Shown here in pieces: positions 8,094 to 18,637 of a stretch of 42,813 bases of DNA. The notes under the pieces were generated by a model that was given only the letters and a program-made list of their open reading frames with translations, was not told where the DNA came from and searched no databases. Made by a program: the position numbers and the translations under genes. Location of the stretch: positions 1 to 42,813 of the forward strand of contig CACHAQ010000011.1 of assembly GCA_902577905.1 (NCBI GenBank). Reading direction: 5' to 3'. The stretch is from an uncultured Alphaproteobacteria bacterium (GTDB lineage: Bacteria > Pseudomonadota > Alphaproteobacteria > HIMB59 > GCA-002718135). The stretch's first letter is position 1. Each line of letters opens with the position of its first letter.

Positions 8094-9360
8094 GGAAAAA
8101 GATAAAATTTTTAAAAATTTATACGGTTTTGAAGACTGGAAATTAGAAGGTGCCAAAAAAAGAGGTATTTGGTCAAATACTAAAGAACTTATTAAAATGG
8201 GTAGCGAAAAAATTGTTGAGGAAATTAAAAATAGTCAATTAAGAGGAAGGGGAGGAGCAGGTTTCCCTGCGGGACTTAAGTGGTCATTTATGCCAAAAGA
8301 CTCTGGAAAAGATCATTACCTAGTTGTTAATGCAGATGAGTCAGAGCCAGGAACATGTAAAGATCGAGAGATTATGAGAAACGACCCACATCTTCTTTTA
8401 GAAGGTTGTTTAGTTGCTGCCTTTGCAATGCATGCACATACTTGTTACATTTATATAAGGGGTGAATATTATTCTGAATCTTCTAATTTACAAAAAGCAA
8501 TAGATGAAGCCTACGCAAATAATTTAATTGGTAAAAATGCATGTGGTACAGGGTGGGATTTTGATATTTATCTTCATAGAGGAGCAGGAGCATATATTTG
8601 TGGTGAAGAAACTGCTTTACTTGAAAGTTTAGAGGGTAAAAAAGGTCAACCTAGATTAAAACCTCCTTTTCCCGCTGGCGCAGGTTTATATGGATGTCCA
8701 ACAACAGTTACAAATGTTGAAACAGTTGCCGTTTCACCAACTATTTTAAGGCGTGGTTCAAAATGGTTCGCTGATTTAGGAAGTGCCAACAATACAGGTA
8801 CAAAAATTTTTAGTATTTCAGGACACGTTAATAACCCATGCAATGTAGAAGAGGAAATGGGGATACCATTAAAAGAACTGATTGAAAAACATGCAGGTGG
8901 TGTAATTGGTGGTTGGGAAAATTTATTAGCTGTAATTCCTGGAGGTGCAAGTGTGCCTTTATTACCTAAGTCAATTTGCGATACAGTTAAAATGGATTTT
9001 GATAGCCTAAAAGAAGTGCAAAGTGGATTAGGAACTGCTGCTGTTATTGTAATGAATAAATCAACAGATATTGTTGAAGCAATAGCTAGATTATCACATT
9101 TTTATAAACATGAAAGCTGCGGTCAATGTACACCTTGCAGAGAAGGTACTGGATGGATGTATAGAATGATGGAAAAAATGATTCATGGAAATGTTGAACA
9201 TCAAGATATTGATAAAATTTTAGATGTGACTAAGCAAATTGAAGGTCATACTATTTGTGCCTTAGGTGATGCTGCTGCTTGGCCTATTCAAGGTTTGTTT
9301 AGACACTTTAGGCCTGAAATTGAAAAAAGAATTCAAGAAAGAAATAGAAGAGTAGCATAG
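8086..9360 (+). CDS. nuoF: NADH-quinone oxidoreductase subunit F
   Basis: NuoF is the 51 kDa-type subunit where NADH is oxidised; it binds FMN and the [4Fe-4S] cluster N3. The glycine-rich [13 protein letters not shown] belongs to the NADH/FMN site, [13 protein letters not shown] is the family signature, and [12 protein letters not shown] carries three of the N3 cysteines, the fourth lying in [13 protein letters not shown]. The chosen ATG at 8086 gives 424 residues and an N-terminus (MLKEKDKIF) like that of alphaproteobacterial homologues. An upstream ATG at 8050 is open but lies well inside nuoE. The stop overlaps the GTG of nuoG by one base. Confidence 0.97.
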   Translation: MLKEKDKIFKNLYGFEDWKLEGAKKRGIWSNTKELIKMGSEKIVEEIKNSQLRGRGGAGFPAGLKWSFMPKDSGKDHYLVVNADESEPGTCKDREIMRNDPHLLLEGCLVAAFAMHAHTCYIYIRGEYYSESSNLQKAIDEAYANNLIGKNACGTGWDFDIYLHRGAGAYICGEETALLESLEGKKGQPRLKPPFPAGAGLYGCPTTVTNVETVAVSPTILRRGSKWFADLGSANNTGTKIFSISGHVNNPCNVEEEMGIPLKELIEKHAGGVIGGWENLLAVIPGGASVPLLPKSICDTVKMDFDSLKEVQSGLGTAAVIVMNKSTDIVEAIARLSHFYKHESCGQCTPCREGTGWMYRMMEKMIHGNVEHQDIDKILDVTKQIEGHTICALGDAAAWPIQGLFRHFRPEIEKRIQERNRRVA

Positions 9361-11399
9361 TGCCAAAGATAACAATTGATAATAAAGAATACGAATTTGA
9401 AAACGGCATGACCGTAATGCAAGCTTGTGAACAGGCAGGAACTGAAATTCCAAGATTTTGTTATCATGAAAAACTATCAATAGCAGGAAACTGTAGAATG
9501 TGTTTAGTAGAAATGGAAAAAGCTCCAAAACCTATTGCATCATGTGCCATGCCAGCTGCAGATGGAATGATTATAAAAACAAAAACAGAAACAGTTAAAA
9601 AAGCTCGAAAAGGTGTAATGGAGTTTCTTCTCATTAATCATCCATTGGATTGCCCTATTTGTGATCAAGGAGGAGAATGTGATCTTCAAGATCAAGCGAT
9701 GTATTATGGTTTTGATAAAACTAGATATGAAGAAAATAAAAGAGCAGTTCAAAATAAAAATATGGGACCACTTGTCAAAACAATTATGACAAGATGTATA
9801 CATTGTACAAGATGCGTAAGGTTTTCTACAGAAGTTGCGGGTGTTGATGATATAGGATTACTTGGCAGAGGTGAAAATGCTGAGATCACGACGTACTTAG
9901 AAAAAACTATTGAGTCAGAATTATCTGGAAATGTAATTGATTTATGCCCCGTAGGTGCTTTAACAAGTAAACCATATGCATTTAAATCTAGACCATGGGA
10001 GCTAACCAAGACAGAAACATTTGATGTGTTCGATGGTATAGGCTCAAGTATAAGGATTGATACAAGGGGAAAAAAAGTTTTAAGAGCTCTTCCTAGAATA
10101 AATGAAGAAACCAATGAAGAATGGATAAGTGATAAATCTAGATTTGCAGTTGATGGACTCTCAAGTCAAAGATTGGATAATGTATATTCTAAATCAAATA
10201 AAAAACTCCAAATATCTTCATGGGATAATGCATTTGAATTAATAAAAAAAGAAATTACAAAAAGAGGTAAAGAAAATACTGTATTCCTATCTGGTAAGTT
10301 TACCGATATTGAAACTTTATATTCCGCACTAAAATTTAGCAATTCACTAAAATCAAAAAACTATGATTGCAGATTTGATAATACACAAATTATCGATAAT
10401 TCATCTTCAAGTTATAAATTTAATTCAACAATTCAAGAAATTGAAAAGGCTGATGCTATTCTTTTAATCGGATCAAACCCTAGATGGGAAGCAGCGGTAC
10501 TAAACGCTAGAATTAGAAAGGCATATATTGAAAATAACTGCAAAATTGGTCTTATAGGTCCTAAATTAGATCTTACTTACGATTATCATCATTTATCTGA
10601 TTCTTTAGATTACCTTAATAAATTATCTAATAATAAATCTGAATTCAATAAAGTTTTAAAATCTGCAAAAAACCCACTTATAATATTAGGTACTTCAGCA
10701 ATAAATAATGATCATGGAAAAAAAATATTAGAAACTGCAGGATTAATTGCTAAAAAAATTCAAAAAAATAAAAATACAAATCCATTAAATATTCTTAACC
10801 AAGATATTTCTAGAGTAGGAGCATTAGATTTGAAATTTTATAATAAAAAATTTGATAATGATTACAATAAACAATTAAAAAAACATATTGATAAAACAAA
10901 GCCTTTAGTTTTCTTAATGGGGTTAGATGAGATAAATATTTCAACATTTGAAAATGCTTTTGTTGTTTATCTTGGTCACCATGGAGATGTTTCAGCATCT
11001 ATAGCTGATATAATTTTACCAACCCCTGCATATACTGAGAAAAGTTCTACTTATATGAATATAGAAGGTAGAGTTATTCAAACAACTAAGTGTCATAATC
11101 CAATAGGTGAAGCAAAAGAGGAGTGGAAAATTTTTAGAGTTTTAAGTGACTTATTTGAAAAAAATTTAAATTTTAATAATCTTGGGGAGCTTCGAAATGA
11201 AATTACAAGTACCTATAGTCAATTTGCTCTCTTAAATGAAGTTAATTCTATTGGCGAAATAACTTTTGCTAAAAATAATAAAATTGAGAATATTAAAATT
11301 AAATATAACATTGAAAATTTTTATATGAATGATTCTATTTCTAGATCTTCTGAAACAATGGCAAAATGTACTAAAGATATTTTAAATAAGGCAGCATAA
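9360..11399 (+). CDS. nuoG: NADH-quinone oxidoreductase subunit G
   Basis: NuoG is the 75 kDa-type subunit that wires electrons through several Fe-S clusters from NuoF towards NuoI. The 679-residue length is normal for the alphaproteobacterial type. The N-terminal ferredoxin domain has cysteines in RFCYHEKLSIAGNCRMC (N1b). The HPLDCPICDQGGECDL segment provides His/Cys ligands of N5, and RCIHCTRCVRF provides N4 ligands. The remainder is a molybdopterin-oxidoreductase-like domain without visible cofactor motifs, as expected. The C-terminal half is diverged and Lys/Asn-rich. It starts with GTG overlapping the nuoF stop by one base. Confidence 0.97.
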   Translation: MPKITIDNKEYEFENGMTVMQACEQAGTEIPRFCYHEKLSIAGNCRMCLVEMEKAPKPIASCAMPAADGMIIKTKTETVKKARKGVMEFLLINHPLDCPICDQGGECDLQDQAMYYGFDKTRYEENKRAVQNKNMGPLVKTIMTRCIHCTRCVRFSTEVAGVDDIGLLGRGENAEITTYLEKTIESELSGNVIDLCPVGALTSKPYAFKSRPWELTKTETFDVFDGIGSSIRIDTRGKKVLRALPRINEETNEEWISDKSRFAVDGLSSQRLDNVYSKSNKKLQISSWDNAFELIKKEITKRGKENTVFLSGKFTDIETLYSALKFSNSLKSKNYDCRFDNTQIIDNSSSSYKFNSTIQEIEKADAILLIGSNPRWEAAVLNARIRKAYIENNCKIGLIGPKLDLTYDYHHLSDSLDYLNKLSNNKSEFNKVLKSAKNPLIILGTSAINNDHGKKILETAGLIAKKIQKNKNTNPLNILNQDISRVGALDLKFYNKKFDNDYNKQLKKHIDKTKPLVFLMGLDEINISTFENAFVVYLGHHGDVSASIADIILPTPAYTEKSSTYMNIEGRVIQTTKCHNPIGEAKEEWKIFRVLSDLFEKNLNFNNLGELRNEITSTYSQFALLNEVNSIGEITFAKNNKIENIKIKYNIENFYMNDSISRSSETMAKCTKDILNKAA

Positions 11400-11406
11400 T
11401 AATTAG

Positions 11407-12408
11407 ATGACTTATGATATATTAATTACAGGTTTAATAATCATTGCCCAAATACTTGCTGTTGTTGTGCCAGTTTTAATATCTGTAGCTTTTTTAGTTT
11501 ATGCTGAAAGAAAAGTTTTAGCATTAATTCAATTAAGAAGAGGCCCAAATATAGTAGGGCCTTTTGGTATATTACAAAGCTTTGCTGATGCATTAAAACT
11601 TATTACTAAAGAAAATATTATACCTAGTGGATCAAATAAAATTGTTTTTATTCTAGCGCCCATAATAACAATGGTACTTAGCTTAGCAGGTTGGGCAGTA
11701 ATACCTTTTGCTCCAGGGTGGGTAGTCTCTGATATTAACGTAGGTATCATGTATCTGTTTGCAGTATCATCTCTTGGAGTATACGGAATAATAATGGCTG
11801 GATGGGCTAGTAACTCTCAATATCCTTTTCTAGGAGCATTAAGATCAGCTGCTCAAATGGTTTCATATGAAGTATCTATTGGATTTGTAATAATTACAGT
11901 ATTATTATGTGTAGGTTCTTTAAATTTATCAAAGATAGTTTTAGCTCAGCAGACTGTATGGTTTGCAATTCCATTATTACCTATGTTCATTATTTTTTTT
12001 ATTTCTGCGTTAGCTGAAACAAATAGATTACCTTTTGATCTTCCTGAAGATGAATCAACACTTGTTGCTGGATTTTTTACAGAATATTCATCTGCTTCAT
12101 TTGTATTATTTTTTTTAGGTGAATACGCGAGTATGATTTTAATGTCTTCTATGACTGTAATTCTTTTTTTAGGCGGATGGCTTCCTCCATTTGATGTATA
12201 CCCATTAAATGTCGTTCCTGGAGTAATCTGGTTTACTGTTAAAGTAATATTTATATTATTTTTATTTATTTGGGTTAGAGGAACTTTCCCAAGATATAGA
12301 TATGATCAGTTAATGAGACTTGGATGGAAAGTTTTTCTACCGTTTTCTTTATTTTGGGTTGTGGCAACTTCTGGTTTTTTAGTATATTTTGACATGCTGC
12401 CAAATTAA
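11407..12408 (+). CDS. nuoH: NADH-quinone oxidoreductase subunit H
   Basis: NuoH (ND1) is the membrane subunit that anchors the peripheral arm and closes the quinone cavity. The protein has 333 residues with about eight hydrophobic segments. Conserved landmarks are [21 protein letters not shown] in the first loop, [12 protein letters not shown], and the acidic loop [17 protein letters not shown], which is close to the quinone entry and proton-coupling machinery. The C-terminal [14 protein letters not shown] is also typical. It starts seven bases after nuoG, one of the larger gaps in this operon. Confidence 0.98.
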   Translation: MTYDILITGLIIIAQILAVVVPVLISVAFLVYAERKVLALIQLRRGPNIVGPFGILQSFADALKLITKENIIPSGSNKIVFILAPIITMVLSLAGWAVIPFAPGWVVSDINVGIMYLFAVSSLGVYGIIMAGWASNSQYPFLGALRSAAQMVSYEVSIGFVIITVLLCVGSLNLSKIVLAQQTVWFAIPLLPMFIIFFISALAETNRLPFDLPEDESTLVAGFFTEYSSASFVLFFLGEYASMILMSSMTVILFLGGWLPPFDVYPLNVVPGVIWFTVKVIFILFLFIWVRGTFPRYRYDQLMRLGWKVFLPFSLFWVVATSGFLVYFDMLPN

Positions 12409-12409
12409 T

Positions 12410-12889
12410 ATGTATAAATTAATTAAATCTTTTACTTTATTTGAATTATTTCAAGGACTATTTTTAACTTTCAAATACATATTTAAATCTAAAGTTACAA
12501 TAAATTATCCTCACGAAAAAGGTCCATTAAGCCCACGTTTTAGAGGCGAGCATGCTTTGAGAAGATATCCAAGTGGGGAAGAGAGATGTATCGCATGTAA
12601 ACTTTGCGAAGCAGTATGTCCTGCTCAGGCAATTACAATTGAAGCAGAGCCAAGAGAGGATGGAAGCAGAAGAACAACAAGATATGATATAGATATGACT
12701 AAATGTATTTACTGTGGGTTATGTCAAGAATCTTGCCCAGTTGATGCGATAGTAGAAGGACCAAATTTTGAATTTGCCACTGAAACAAGAGAAGAATTAA
12801 TTTATAATAAAGATAAACTTTTAGAAAATGGAGATAGATGGGAGCAAGAAATTGCTCAAAATATTCATCTCGATAGTAAATATAGATAA
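12410..12889 (+). CDS. nuoI: NADH-quinone oxidoreductase subunit I
   Basis: NuoI (TYKY) is a ferredoxin-like subunit with two [4Fe-4S] clusters, N6a and N6b, that carry electrons to N2 in NuoB. From ATG 12410 it has 159 residues, the normal size. The two cluster motifs are [12 protein letters not shown] and [12 protein letters not shown]. The amphipathic N-terminus (MYKLIKSF) sits on the membrane surface. An in-frame ATG at 12389 exists within nuoH but adds a cysteine-containing extension not expected in the family, so the later start directly behind the nuoH stop is used. Confidence 0.97.
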   Translation: MYKLIKSFTLFELFQGLFLTFKYIFKSKVTINYPHEKGPLSPRFRGEHALRRYPSGEERCIACKLCEAVCPAQAITIEAEPREDGSRRTTRYDIDMTKCIYCGLCQESCPVDAIVEGPNFEFATETREELIYNKDKLLENGDRWEQEIAQNIHLDSKYR

Positions 12890-12891
12890 GA

Positions 12892-13503
12892 ATGGTTCTT
12901 TATTCATTAACATTTTATCTTTTTTCATCTGTTGCAGTTCTTTCTGCTCTAATGGTTATAAGTGCAAAAAATCCAGTTCATTCAGTTTTGTTCTTAATTT
13001 TAAGCTTTGTTAACGCATCAGGACTCTTTGTTTTATTAGGTGCTGAATTTTTGGCAATGATCCTTGTCGTTGTATATGTTGGAGCTGTTGCAGTCCTTTT
13101 TCTATTTGTTGTAATGATGCTTGATATAAATTTTGTAAAGTTGAGAGAAGGTTTTTTGCAATATTTACCTTTTGGAGCATTATTAGGGATAGTTCTAGTA
13201 ATTGAACTTGGAATACTTTTTTTAACAGATAGATCGTCTAATATTTATAACAATCAAACACCACTACAACCTATAGTTAATGAAGTGGAAAATACAAAAA
13301 TGATTGGGCAAATACTCTACACTGAATATTTTTATTTATTTCAAATATGTGGGATAATTTTATTAGTCGCAATGATTGGTTCTATTACACTTACATTAAG
13401 AGATAAAGGTGGTGTTAAAAGGCAAAATATAGATTCTCAAAATACAGTTGATGCATCAACAGCTATAGAAAAGAAAAAAGTAAAAATAGGCGAAGGAATT
13501 TAA
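12892..13503 (+). CDS. nuoJ: NADH-quinone oxidoreductase subunit J
   Basis: NuoJ (ND6) is a membrane subunit next to NuoA, NuoK and NuoH; its third helix contains a pi-bulge that changes during catalysis. The 203 residues include about five hydrophobic segments. The conserved helix region AMILVVVYVGAVAVLFLFVVMM is clear, with the YVGAVAVLFLF core. The C-terminus is a charged tail (EKKKVKIGEG) after the last helix. It begins two bases after nuoI and ends three bases before nuoK. Confidence 0.96.
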   Translation: MVLYSLTFYLFSSVAVLSALMVISAKNPVHSVLFLILSFVNASGLFVLLGAEFLAMILVVVYVGAVAVLFLFVVMMLDINFVKLREGFLQYLPFGALLGIVLVIELGILFLTDRSSNIYNNQTPLQPIVNEVENTKMIGQILYTEYFYLFQICGIILLVAMIGSITLTLRDKGGVKRQNIDSQNTVDASTAIEKKKVKIGEGI

Positions 13504-13506
13504 TTA

Positions 13507-13812
13507 ATGATTACTCTTGAACACTATCTTTTTCTCGGTGCAATTATTTTTACCTTAGGTGTTTTAGGAATATTTTTAAATAAGAAAAATTTAATTATAA
13601 TTTTAATGTCTATAGAACTCATCTTGTTGTCGGTAAATATTAATTTTATTGCTTTCTCAGCGTATATTAATGATATCTCAGGGCAAATCTTCGCAATGCT
13701 TACACTTACTGTTGCAGCAGCTGAAGCAGCAATTGGACTGGCCATACTTGTAGTATTTTTTAGAAATTTAGGATCAATAGAAGTAAGTAAAATTAATCAG
13801 CTTAAGGGATAG
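13507..13812 (+). CDS. nuoK: NADH-quinone oxidoreductase subunit K
   Basis: NuoK (ND4L) is a small three-helix membrane subunit carrying part of the proton path of complex I. It has 101 residues. The two conserved acidic residues sit in the helices: Glu in [11 protein letters not shown] and Glu in [10 protein letters not shown], which in the family contribute to proton translocation. It lies between nuoJ and nuoL with only three-base spacers, and the size matches the family exactly. Confidence 0.97.
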   Translation: MITLEHYLFLGAIIFTLGVLGIFLNKKNLIIILMSIELILLSVNINFIAFSAYINDISGQIFAMLTLTVAAAEAAIGLAILVVFFRNLGSIEVSKINQLKG

Positions 13813-13815
13813 TAG

Positions 13816-15723
13816 ATGGCAACCTCAATTATATTTTTACCTCTACTTGGTTTTCTTTTTTGTTTTTTACTAGGTAAACAGTTTAACTATAAAGTTTATC
13901 AAATATCAACAACTTCAATCCTTTTTCTTTGTACTTTATTTTCTTGGATAATATTCATTCAGTTTATTAATAATAAGGAAGCTGAAATAATTTTTATTCT
14001 TAACTGGATCACTTCTGGAAATTTTATTGTTGATTGGTCAATTAGATTAGACACTTTAACTGCTGTGATGTTCATTGTGGTTACAACTGTTTCTGCTTGT
14101 GTTCATTTATATTCAATAGGCTATATGGAAGAAGATCCATCAAAAATAAGATTTATGGGTTATCTAAGCTTATTTACTTTTTTTATGCTTGTTCTTGTAT
14201 CAAGTAATAACTTGCTGCAAATGTTTTTTGGTTGGGAAGGTGTTGGGCTAGCCTCATATTTATTAATTGGTTTTTGGCACCATAAAGATTCAGCAAATAA
14301 AGCTGCTATAAAAGCATTTGTTGTAAACAGAGTTGGAGATTTTGGATACGCAATTGGAATTGCTGGAATTTTTTATATTTTTGGCACGATAAGTTTTGAC
14401 AGTATATTTTCACAAGTGGATCGATTTAGTGAGCATCAAATTCAATTCCTTTCATTCAGTTTTCCAACTTTAGATTTATTATGCTTTCTTTTATTCATAG
14501 GTGCAATGGGTAAATCTGCCCAATTAGGTTTACACACATGGTTGCCAGATGCCATGGAGGGGCCTACTCCTGTATCTGCACTAATACATGCTGCAACAAT
14601 GGTAACTGCTGGTGTATTTTTAGTTGCAAGAATGAGTCCTATTTATGAGTTTGCGACATTTACTAATTTATTCATTACTTTTATTGGTGCAGCCACAGCT
14701 ATTTTTGCTGCCTCTATAGCCTTAACGCAAAATGATATTAAACGAGTCATTGCATATTCAACATGTAGTCAATTAGGATATATGTTTTTTGCAGCAGGTG
14801 TAGGAGCTTATAATGCATCAATATTTCACTTAACAACTCATGCATTTTTTAAAGCTCTTCTATTTCTTTCTGCAGGTTCTGTAATTCACGCAATGCATCA
14901 TGAACAGGATATGAGAAAAATGGGAGGGCTTTTCAAAAAAATACCTTTTACCGCCTCAATGATGTGGATTGGGTCTCTTGCAATTATTGGTTTCCCATAT
15001 CTATCTGGTTACTATTCAAAAGAAAGTATTTTAGAAAATGCTTTCTATGCTTCAAATGGAATAGCATACTTTGCATATTTAGTAGGTATTTTAACTGCTT
15101 TACTTACTGCTTTTTATTCATGGAGATTATTATTCCTAACATTTCATGGTGAAAATAGATCAAATAATAAAACATATGATCACGCCCATGAATCACCTTT
15201 AGTAATGACAGCTCCATTATTTATTCTTGCAATTGGTTCTATTTTTTCTGGAATATTCTTTGCTGATTATTTTATTGGATATTATAAAAAAGAATTTTGG
15301 GATAATGCTATATTATTAACTGAGAGTTCTCATAAATATCTTCCACTTACACAATCATTAATATCAAAGTCTGCTGTTGCAGTTGGAATTCTTGTCTGTG
15401 TGTTGATATATTCAAATAATTTAAACAGAGCAAAAAATCTTTCCTATAATTTAGATCCTTTATATTCTCTCTCTAAAAATAAATGGTATGTGGATGAGCT
15501 ATATTATAAAGTATTTGTTTTAACTTTTTTCAAATTAGCAAACTTTTTCTGGAAAAGAGGGGATGAAAAAACTATCGATGGTTTAGGACCAAACGGGGTC
15601 TCCTGGATTATTTCTAAATCTTCATCTTATGTAAGTTTATTTCAATCAGGGTATTTGTTTCATTATGCTTTTGCTATGCTCGGTGGCTTAGTAATAATTT
15701 TAACATGGTTTTTATATTACTAA
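13816..15723 (+). CDS. nuoL: NADH-quinone oxidoreductase subunit L
   Basis: NuoL (ND5) is the most distal antiporter-like subunit of the membrane arm, with a long amphipathic lateral helix reaching back along NuoM and NuoN. The 635-residue length is normal. Conserved features are FFGWEGVGLASYLLIGFW, holding the key glutamate, GAMGKSAQLGLHTWLPDAM, holding the proton-path lysine, and TPVSALIHAATMVTAG. The histidine-rich segment HAMHHEQDMRKMGGL is also typical. The last hydrophobic segment near residues 615-634 anchors the lateral helix. nuoM follows with no spacer. Confidence 0.98.
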   Translation: MATSIIFLPLLGFLFCFLLGKQFNYKVYQISTTSILFLCTLFSWIIFIQFINNKEAEIIFILNWITSGNFIVDWSIRLDTLTAVMFIVVTTVSACVHLYSIGYMEEDPSKIRFMGYLSLFTFFMLVLVSSNNLLQMFFGWEGVGLASYLLIGFWHHKDSANKAAIKAFVVNRVGDFGYAIGIAGIFYIFGTISFDSIFSQVDRFSEHQIQFLSFSFPTLDLLCFLLFIGAMGKSAQLGLHTWLPDAMEGPTPVSALIHAATMVTAGVFLVARMSPIYEFATFTNLFITFIGAATAIFAASIALTQNDIKRVIAYSTCSQLGYMFFAAGVGAYNASIFHLTTHAFFKALLFLSAGSVIHAMHHEQDMRKMGGLFKKIPFTASMMWIGSLAIIGFPYLSGYYSKESILENAFYASNGIAYFAYLVGILTALLTAFYSWRLLFLTFHGENRSNNKTYDHAHESPLVMTAPLFILAIGSIFSGIFFADYFIGYYKKEFWDNAILLTESSHKYLPLTQSLISKSAVAVGILVCVLIYSNNLNRAKNLSYNLDPLYSLSKNKWYVDELYYKVFVLTFFKLANFFWKRGDEKTIDGLGPNGVSWIISKSSSYVSLFQSGYLFHYAFAMLGGLVIILTWFLYY

Positions 15724-17208
15724 ATGATTGACTGGCCGTTAGTATCAGTAATAATTTTTTTACCTTTAATTGGTGCTTTAATTATTCTTTTTATTAAAGA
15801 AGATGAATTAACATCAATTAATATTAAATGGGCTGCTTTGCTAACAACGTTAGGAACATTTATTTTAAGTTTAATACTCTGGCTACAATTTGATTATTCC
15901 AATCCGTCTTATCAGTACGAAGAAAAATTTAGATGGTTTGATGATTTTAATTTCTTCTACCATATTGGAGTTGACGGTATTTCACTTTTTATGATTTTAT
16001 TAAGTACATTTTTGACCCCACTTTGTATTTTAGCTAGTTGGAATAATATTAAAAAAAGAGTCAAGGAATACATGCTTTCTTTTTTATTTTTAGAGACTGT
16101 AATGATTGGAATGTTTGCTTCTATAGACATACTTTTATTTTATATTTTTTTTGAAGCAGTATTAATACCAATGTATCTAATCATAGGTATATGGGGAGGC
16201 AATAGAAGAATCTATGCTTCTTTTAAATTCTTTCTCTACACTCTTTTAGGTTCAGTACTCATGTTGATTGCTATTATTGTGATGTATAGAAATACAAGTT
16301 CAATGAGTATTGAATTCTTACAAGGTAATTATTTTTCTTATAATACGCAGTTGTTTCTTTGGCTTGCCTTCTTTGCTTCCTTTGCAGTTAAAATTCCTAT
16401 GTGGCCTTTTCATACATGGTTGCCCGATGCCCATGTTGAGGCTCCAACGGCTGGATCTGTTATTTTAGCCGGAGTACTTTTAAAAATGGGTGGATATGGT
16501 TTTATCCGCTTCTCCATAGGTATGCTTCCAGAAGCAACAGAGTTTTTTATTCCTTTAATTATGACATTAAGTATAGTTGCTATAGTATACACTTCGTTAG
16601 TGGCACTAGCACAAACTGATATAAAAAAACTAATCGCATATTCATCCGTTGCTCATATGGGAATTGTAACAATTGGAATTTTTTTAGTTAATCAACAAGG
16701 TTTAGAAGGAGCAATGATGCAAATGATTAGTCATGGATTAGTCTCAGCAGCTTTGTTCTTATGTGTTGGTGTTATTTATGATCGAATGCAAACTAGAGAA
16801 ATTGAATTTTACGGAGGATTAGTTCAAAGAATGCCACTTTATGCAACAGTATTCATGATTTTTATGCTGGGATCAGTTGGATTACCTGGGACTAGTGGTT
16901 TTATTGGAGAATTTTTAGTTATTGTTGGCGCATTTAAATTTTCAAGTTACGTTGTTATTGGAGCTGCTTTAGGAATAATATTATCCGCTGTTTACATGCT
17001 ATACCTTTATAAAAGAATTATTTTTGGCACCATAACTAATAATAAACTTGCAGATATTTTAGATATAAACACAAGAGAGAAAATCATATTAATTCCTTTA
17101 GCAATTTCAGTAATATTACTAGGTATATTTCCAAATCTATTCTTAGATCCTATGAGATTATCACTTGAACTAATTATAACAAACTATGAAATAGCCAATG
17201 CTAAATAA
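15724..17208 (+). CDS. nuoM: NADH-quinone oxidoreductase subunit M
   Basis: NuoM (ND4) is the middle antiporter-like proton-pumping subunit. Its 494 residues span about fourteen predicted helices. Signature segments are FFEAVLIPMYLIIGIWG with the conserved glutamate, FAVKIPMWPFHTWLPDAH with the proton-channel lysine, and APTAGSVILAGVLLKMGGYG. Another conserved stretch is LIAYSSVAHMG. It starts immediately after the nuoL stop, and its last eleven bases overlap the nuoN start. Confidence 0.98.
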   Translation: MIDWPLVSVIIFLPLIGALIILFIKEDELTSINIKWAALLTTLGTFILSLILWLQFDYSNPSYQYEEKFRWFDDFNFFYHIGVDGISLFMILLSTFLTPLCILASWNNIKKRVKEYMLSFLFLETVMIGMFASIDILLFYIFFEAVLIPMYLIIGIWGGNRRIYASFKFFLYTLLGSVLMLIAIIVMYRNTSSMSIEFLQGNYFSYNTQLFLWLAFFASFAVKIPMWPFHTWLPDAHVEAPTAGSVILAGVLLKMGGYGFIRFSIGMLPEATEFFIPLIMTLSIVAIVYTSLVALAQTDIKKLIAYSSVAHMGIVTIGIFLVNQQGLEGAMMQMISHGLVSAALFLCVGVIYDRMQTREIEFYGGLVQRMPLYATVFMIFMLGSVGLPGTSGFIGEFLVIVGAFKFSSYVVIGAALGIILSAVYMLYLYKRIIFGTITNNKLADILDINTREKIILIPLAISVILLGIFPNLFLDPMRLSLELIITNYEIANAK

Positions 17209-18634
17209 TATTTACAATATTTTTTTTATACCAGAAATTTTTTTAGCATGCTCCTCTTTTGTTTGCTTACTTTTTGGCCTTTTTTTAAAAAAAAATGCAT
17301 TTAGGCAAACTTCCAATCTAGCAGTTTTCGTTTTATTATTAACCATTTTGCTTGTTTACTATGATAGAGAATCAAATTTTGCAAATTATAAAAGTTTATT
17401 TAGCCACTCTTCTTTTATAAATTTTTTTAAAATTTTAGCTCTATTTGGATCTATAGCTAGTATCATCATTTCTAAAGATTATTTCTTAGGTATTAAGCTT
17501 AAAAATTTTGAAATTCCTGTTTTATTTTTATTTTCAACACTTGGGATGATGTTAATGATTGCTTCAAATAATCTTATGTCCATGTATCTAGCAATAGAAC
17601 TACAAAGTTTATCTCTTTATGTTGCTGCAGCAATAAAAAGAGATTCAATTTCATCAGCTGAGTCAGGAGTAAAATACTTTATTTTAGGAGCATTATCTTC
17701 TGGTATACTTTTGTACGGTTTCTCCTTAATTTATGGATTTACTGGTTCAATGAATTTTAATGAGATAAGTTTCTATTTATCAAAATATGATAATTTAAAT
17801 TTAGGTCTAATATTTGGGCTTGTATTTGTGATGGTAGGCTTGGCTTTTAAGGTTTCAGCCGTACCTTTTCATATGTGGACTCCCGATGTTTATGAAGGAG
17901 CCCCAAATTCAATTACAGGTTTTTTTGCTATTGTTCCTAAGATTGCTGCAGTAGCTTTAATTTATCGTTTTTGCTTAGTTCCATTTGAAAATTTTTACTT
18001 AGAATGGAGTCAAATAATTTTATTTTTATCAATAGCCTCAATGTTTCTTGGAGCTATCGCAGCTATAGCACAGTCAAATATTAAAAGATTATTAGCTTAT
18101 AGTTCTATCGGACATATAGGATATATATTAATAGCTTTAGTTGCCGCAAATGATGATGGAATTAAGGCAGCATCAATTTATATGTTTTCATACATGATAA
18201 TGAATGTTGCAATTTTTGCTATTTTACTTTCGTTAAAAGTAAAAAATGAATATTTAATTAATATTAGTGATTTAAAAGGGTTAAGTAAAAGTAATCCAAT
18301 CGTTAGTCTTTCTATTTCAATAATAATGCTATCTATGGCTGGCATCCCACCATTTATAGGATTTTTTGGAAAATTTTATGTTTTCATTGCTGCAATTGAA
18401 CAAGAATTATATGTACTTTCAGTTCTTGGTGTCCTAGCTAGTGTAATTTCTGCTTTTTATTATTTAAGGATTATTAAGATAATGTATTTTGATGAAAGTA
18501 AAAGTGAAGGAATAATTAATTTTCAAATTTCTTTTCAATCAAAAATTATTTTATCTTTAAGTTTATTTTTAATTATTTGTTTTATATTTTACCCGTCTTT
18601 ATTGATTAATATATCTGCAAGTTTGACCATTTGA
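17198..18634 (+). CDS. nuoN: NADH-quinone oxidoreductase subunit N
   Basis: NuoN (ND2) is the third antiporter-like membrane subunit and closes the nuo operon. It has 478 residues. Conserved segments are YLAIELQSLSLYV with the key glutamate, AFKVSAVPFHMWTPDVYEGAP with the channel lysine, and LLAYSSIGHIGY. It overlaps nuoM by eleven bases. birA starts three bases after its stop with no terminator visible, so transcription probably continues into the cofactor genes downstream. Confidence 0.97.
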   Translation: MLNNIYNIFFIPEIFLACSSFVCLLFGLFLKKNAFRQTSNLAVFVLLLTILLVYYDRESNFANYKSLFSHSSFINFFKILALFGSIASIIISKDYFLGIKLKNFEIPVLFLFSTLGMMLMIASNNLMSMYLAIELQSLSLYVAAAIKRDSISSAESGVKYFILGALSSGILLYGFSLIYGFTGSMNFNEISFYLSKYDNLNLGLIFGLVFVMVGLAFKVSAVPFHMWTPDVYEGAPNSITGFFAIVPKIAAVALIYRFCLVPFENFYLEWSQIILFLSIASMFLGAIAAIAQSNIKRLLAYSSIGHIGYILIALVAANDDGIKAASIYMFSYMIMNVAIFAILLSLKVKNEYLINISDLKGLSKSNPIVSLSISIIMLSMAGIPPFIGFFGKFYVFIAAIEQELYVLSVLGVLASVISAFYYLRIIKIMYFDESKSEGIINFQISFQSKIILSLSLFLIICFIFYPSLLINISASLTI

Positions 18635-18637
18635 TTA

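Noticed and set aside
9540..10114. Two minus-strand ORFs inside nuoG
   Set aside because: They are antisense to conserved Fe-S cluster motifs of nuoG, have no recognisable product and no context; shadows of a real gene.
12389..12409. Upstream ATG for nuoI at 12389
   Set aside because: The start directly after the nuoH stop gives the normal N-terminus and length.
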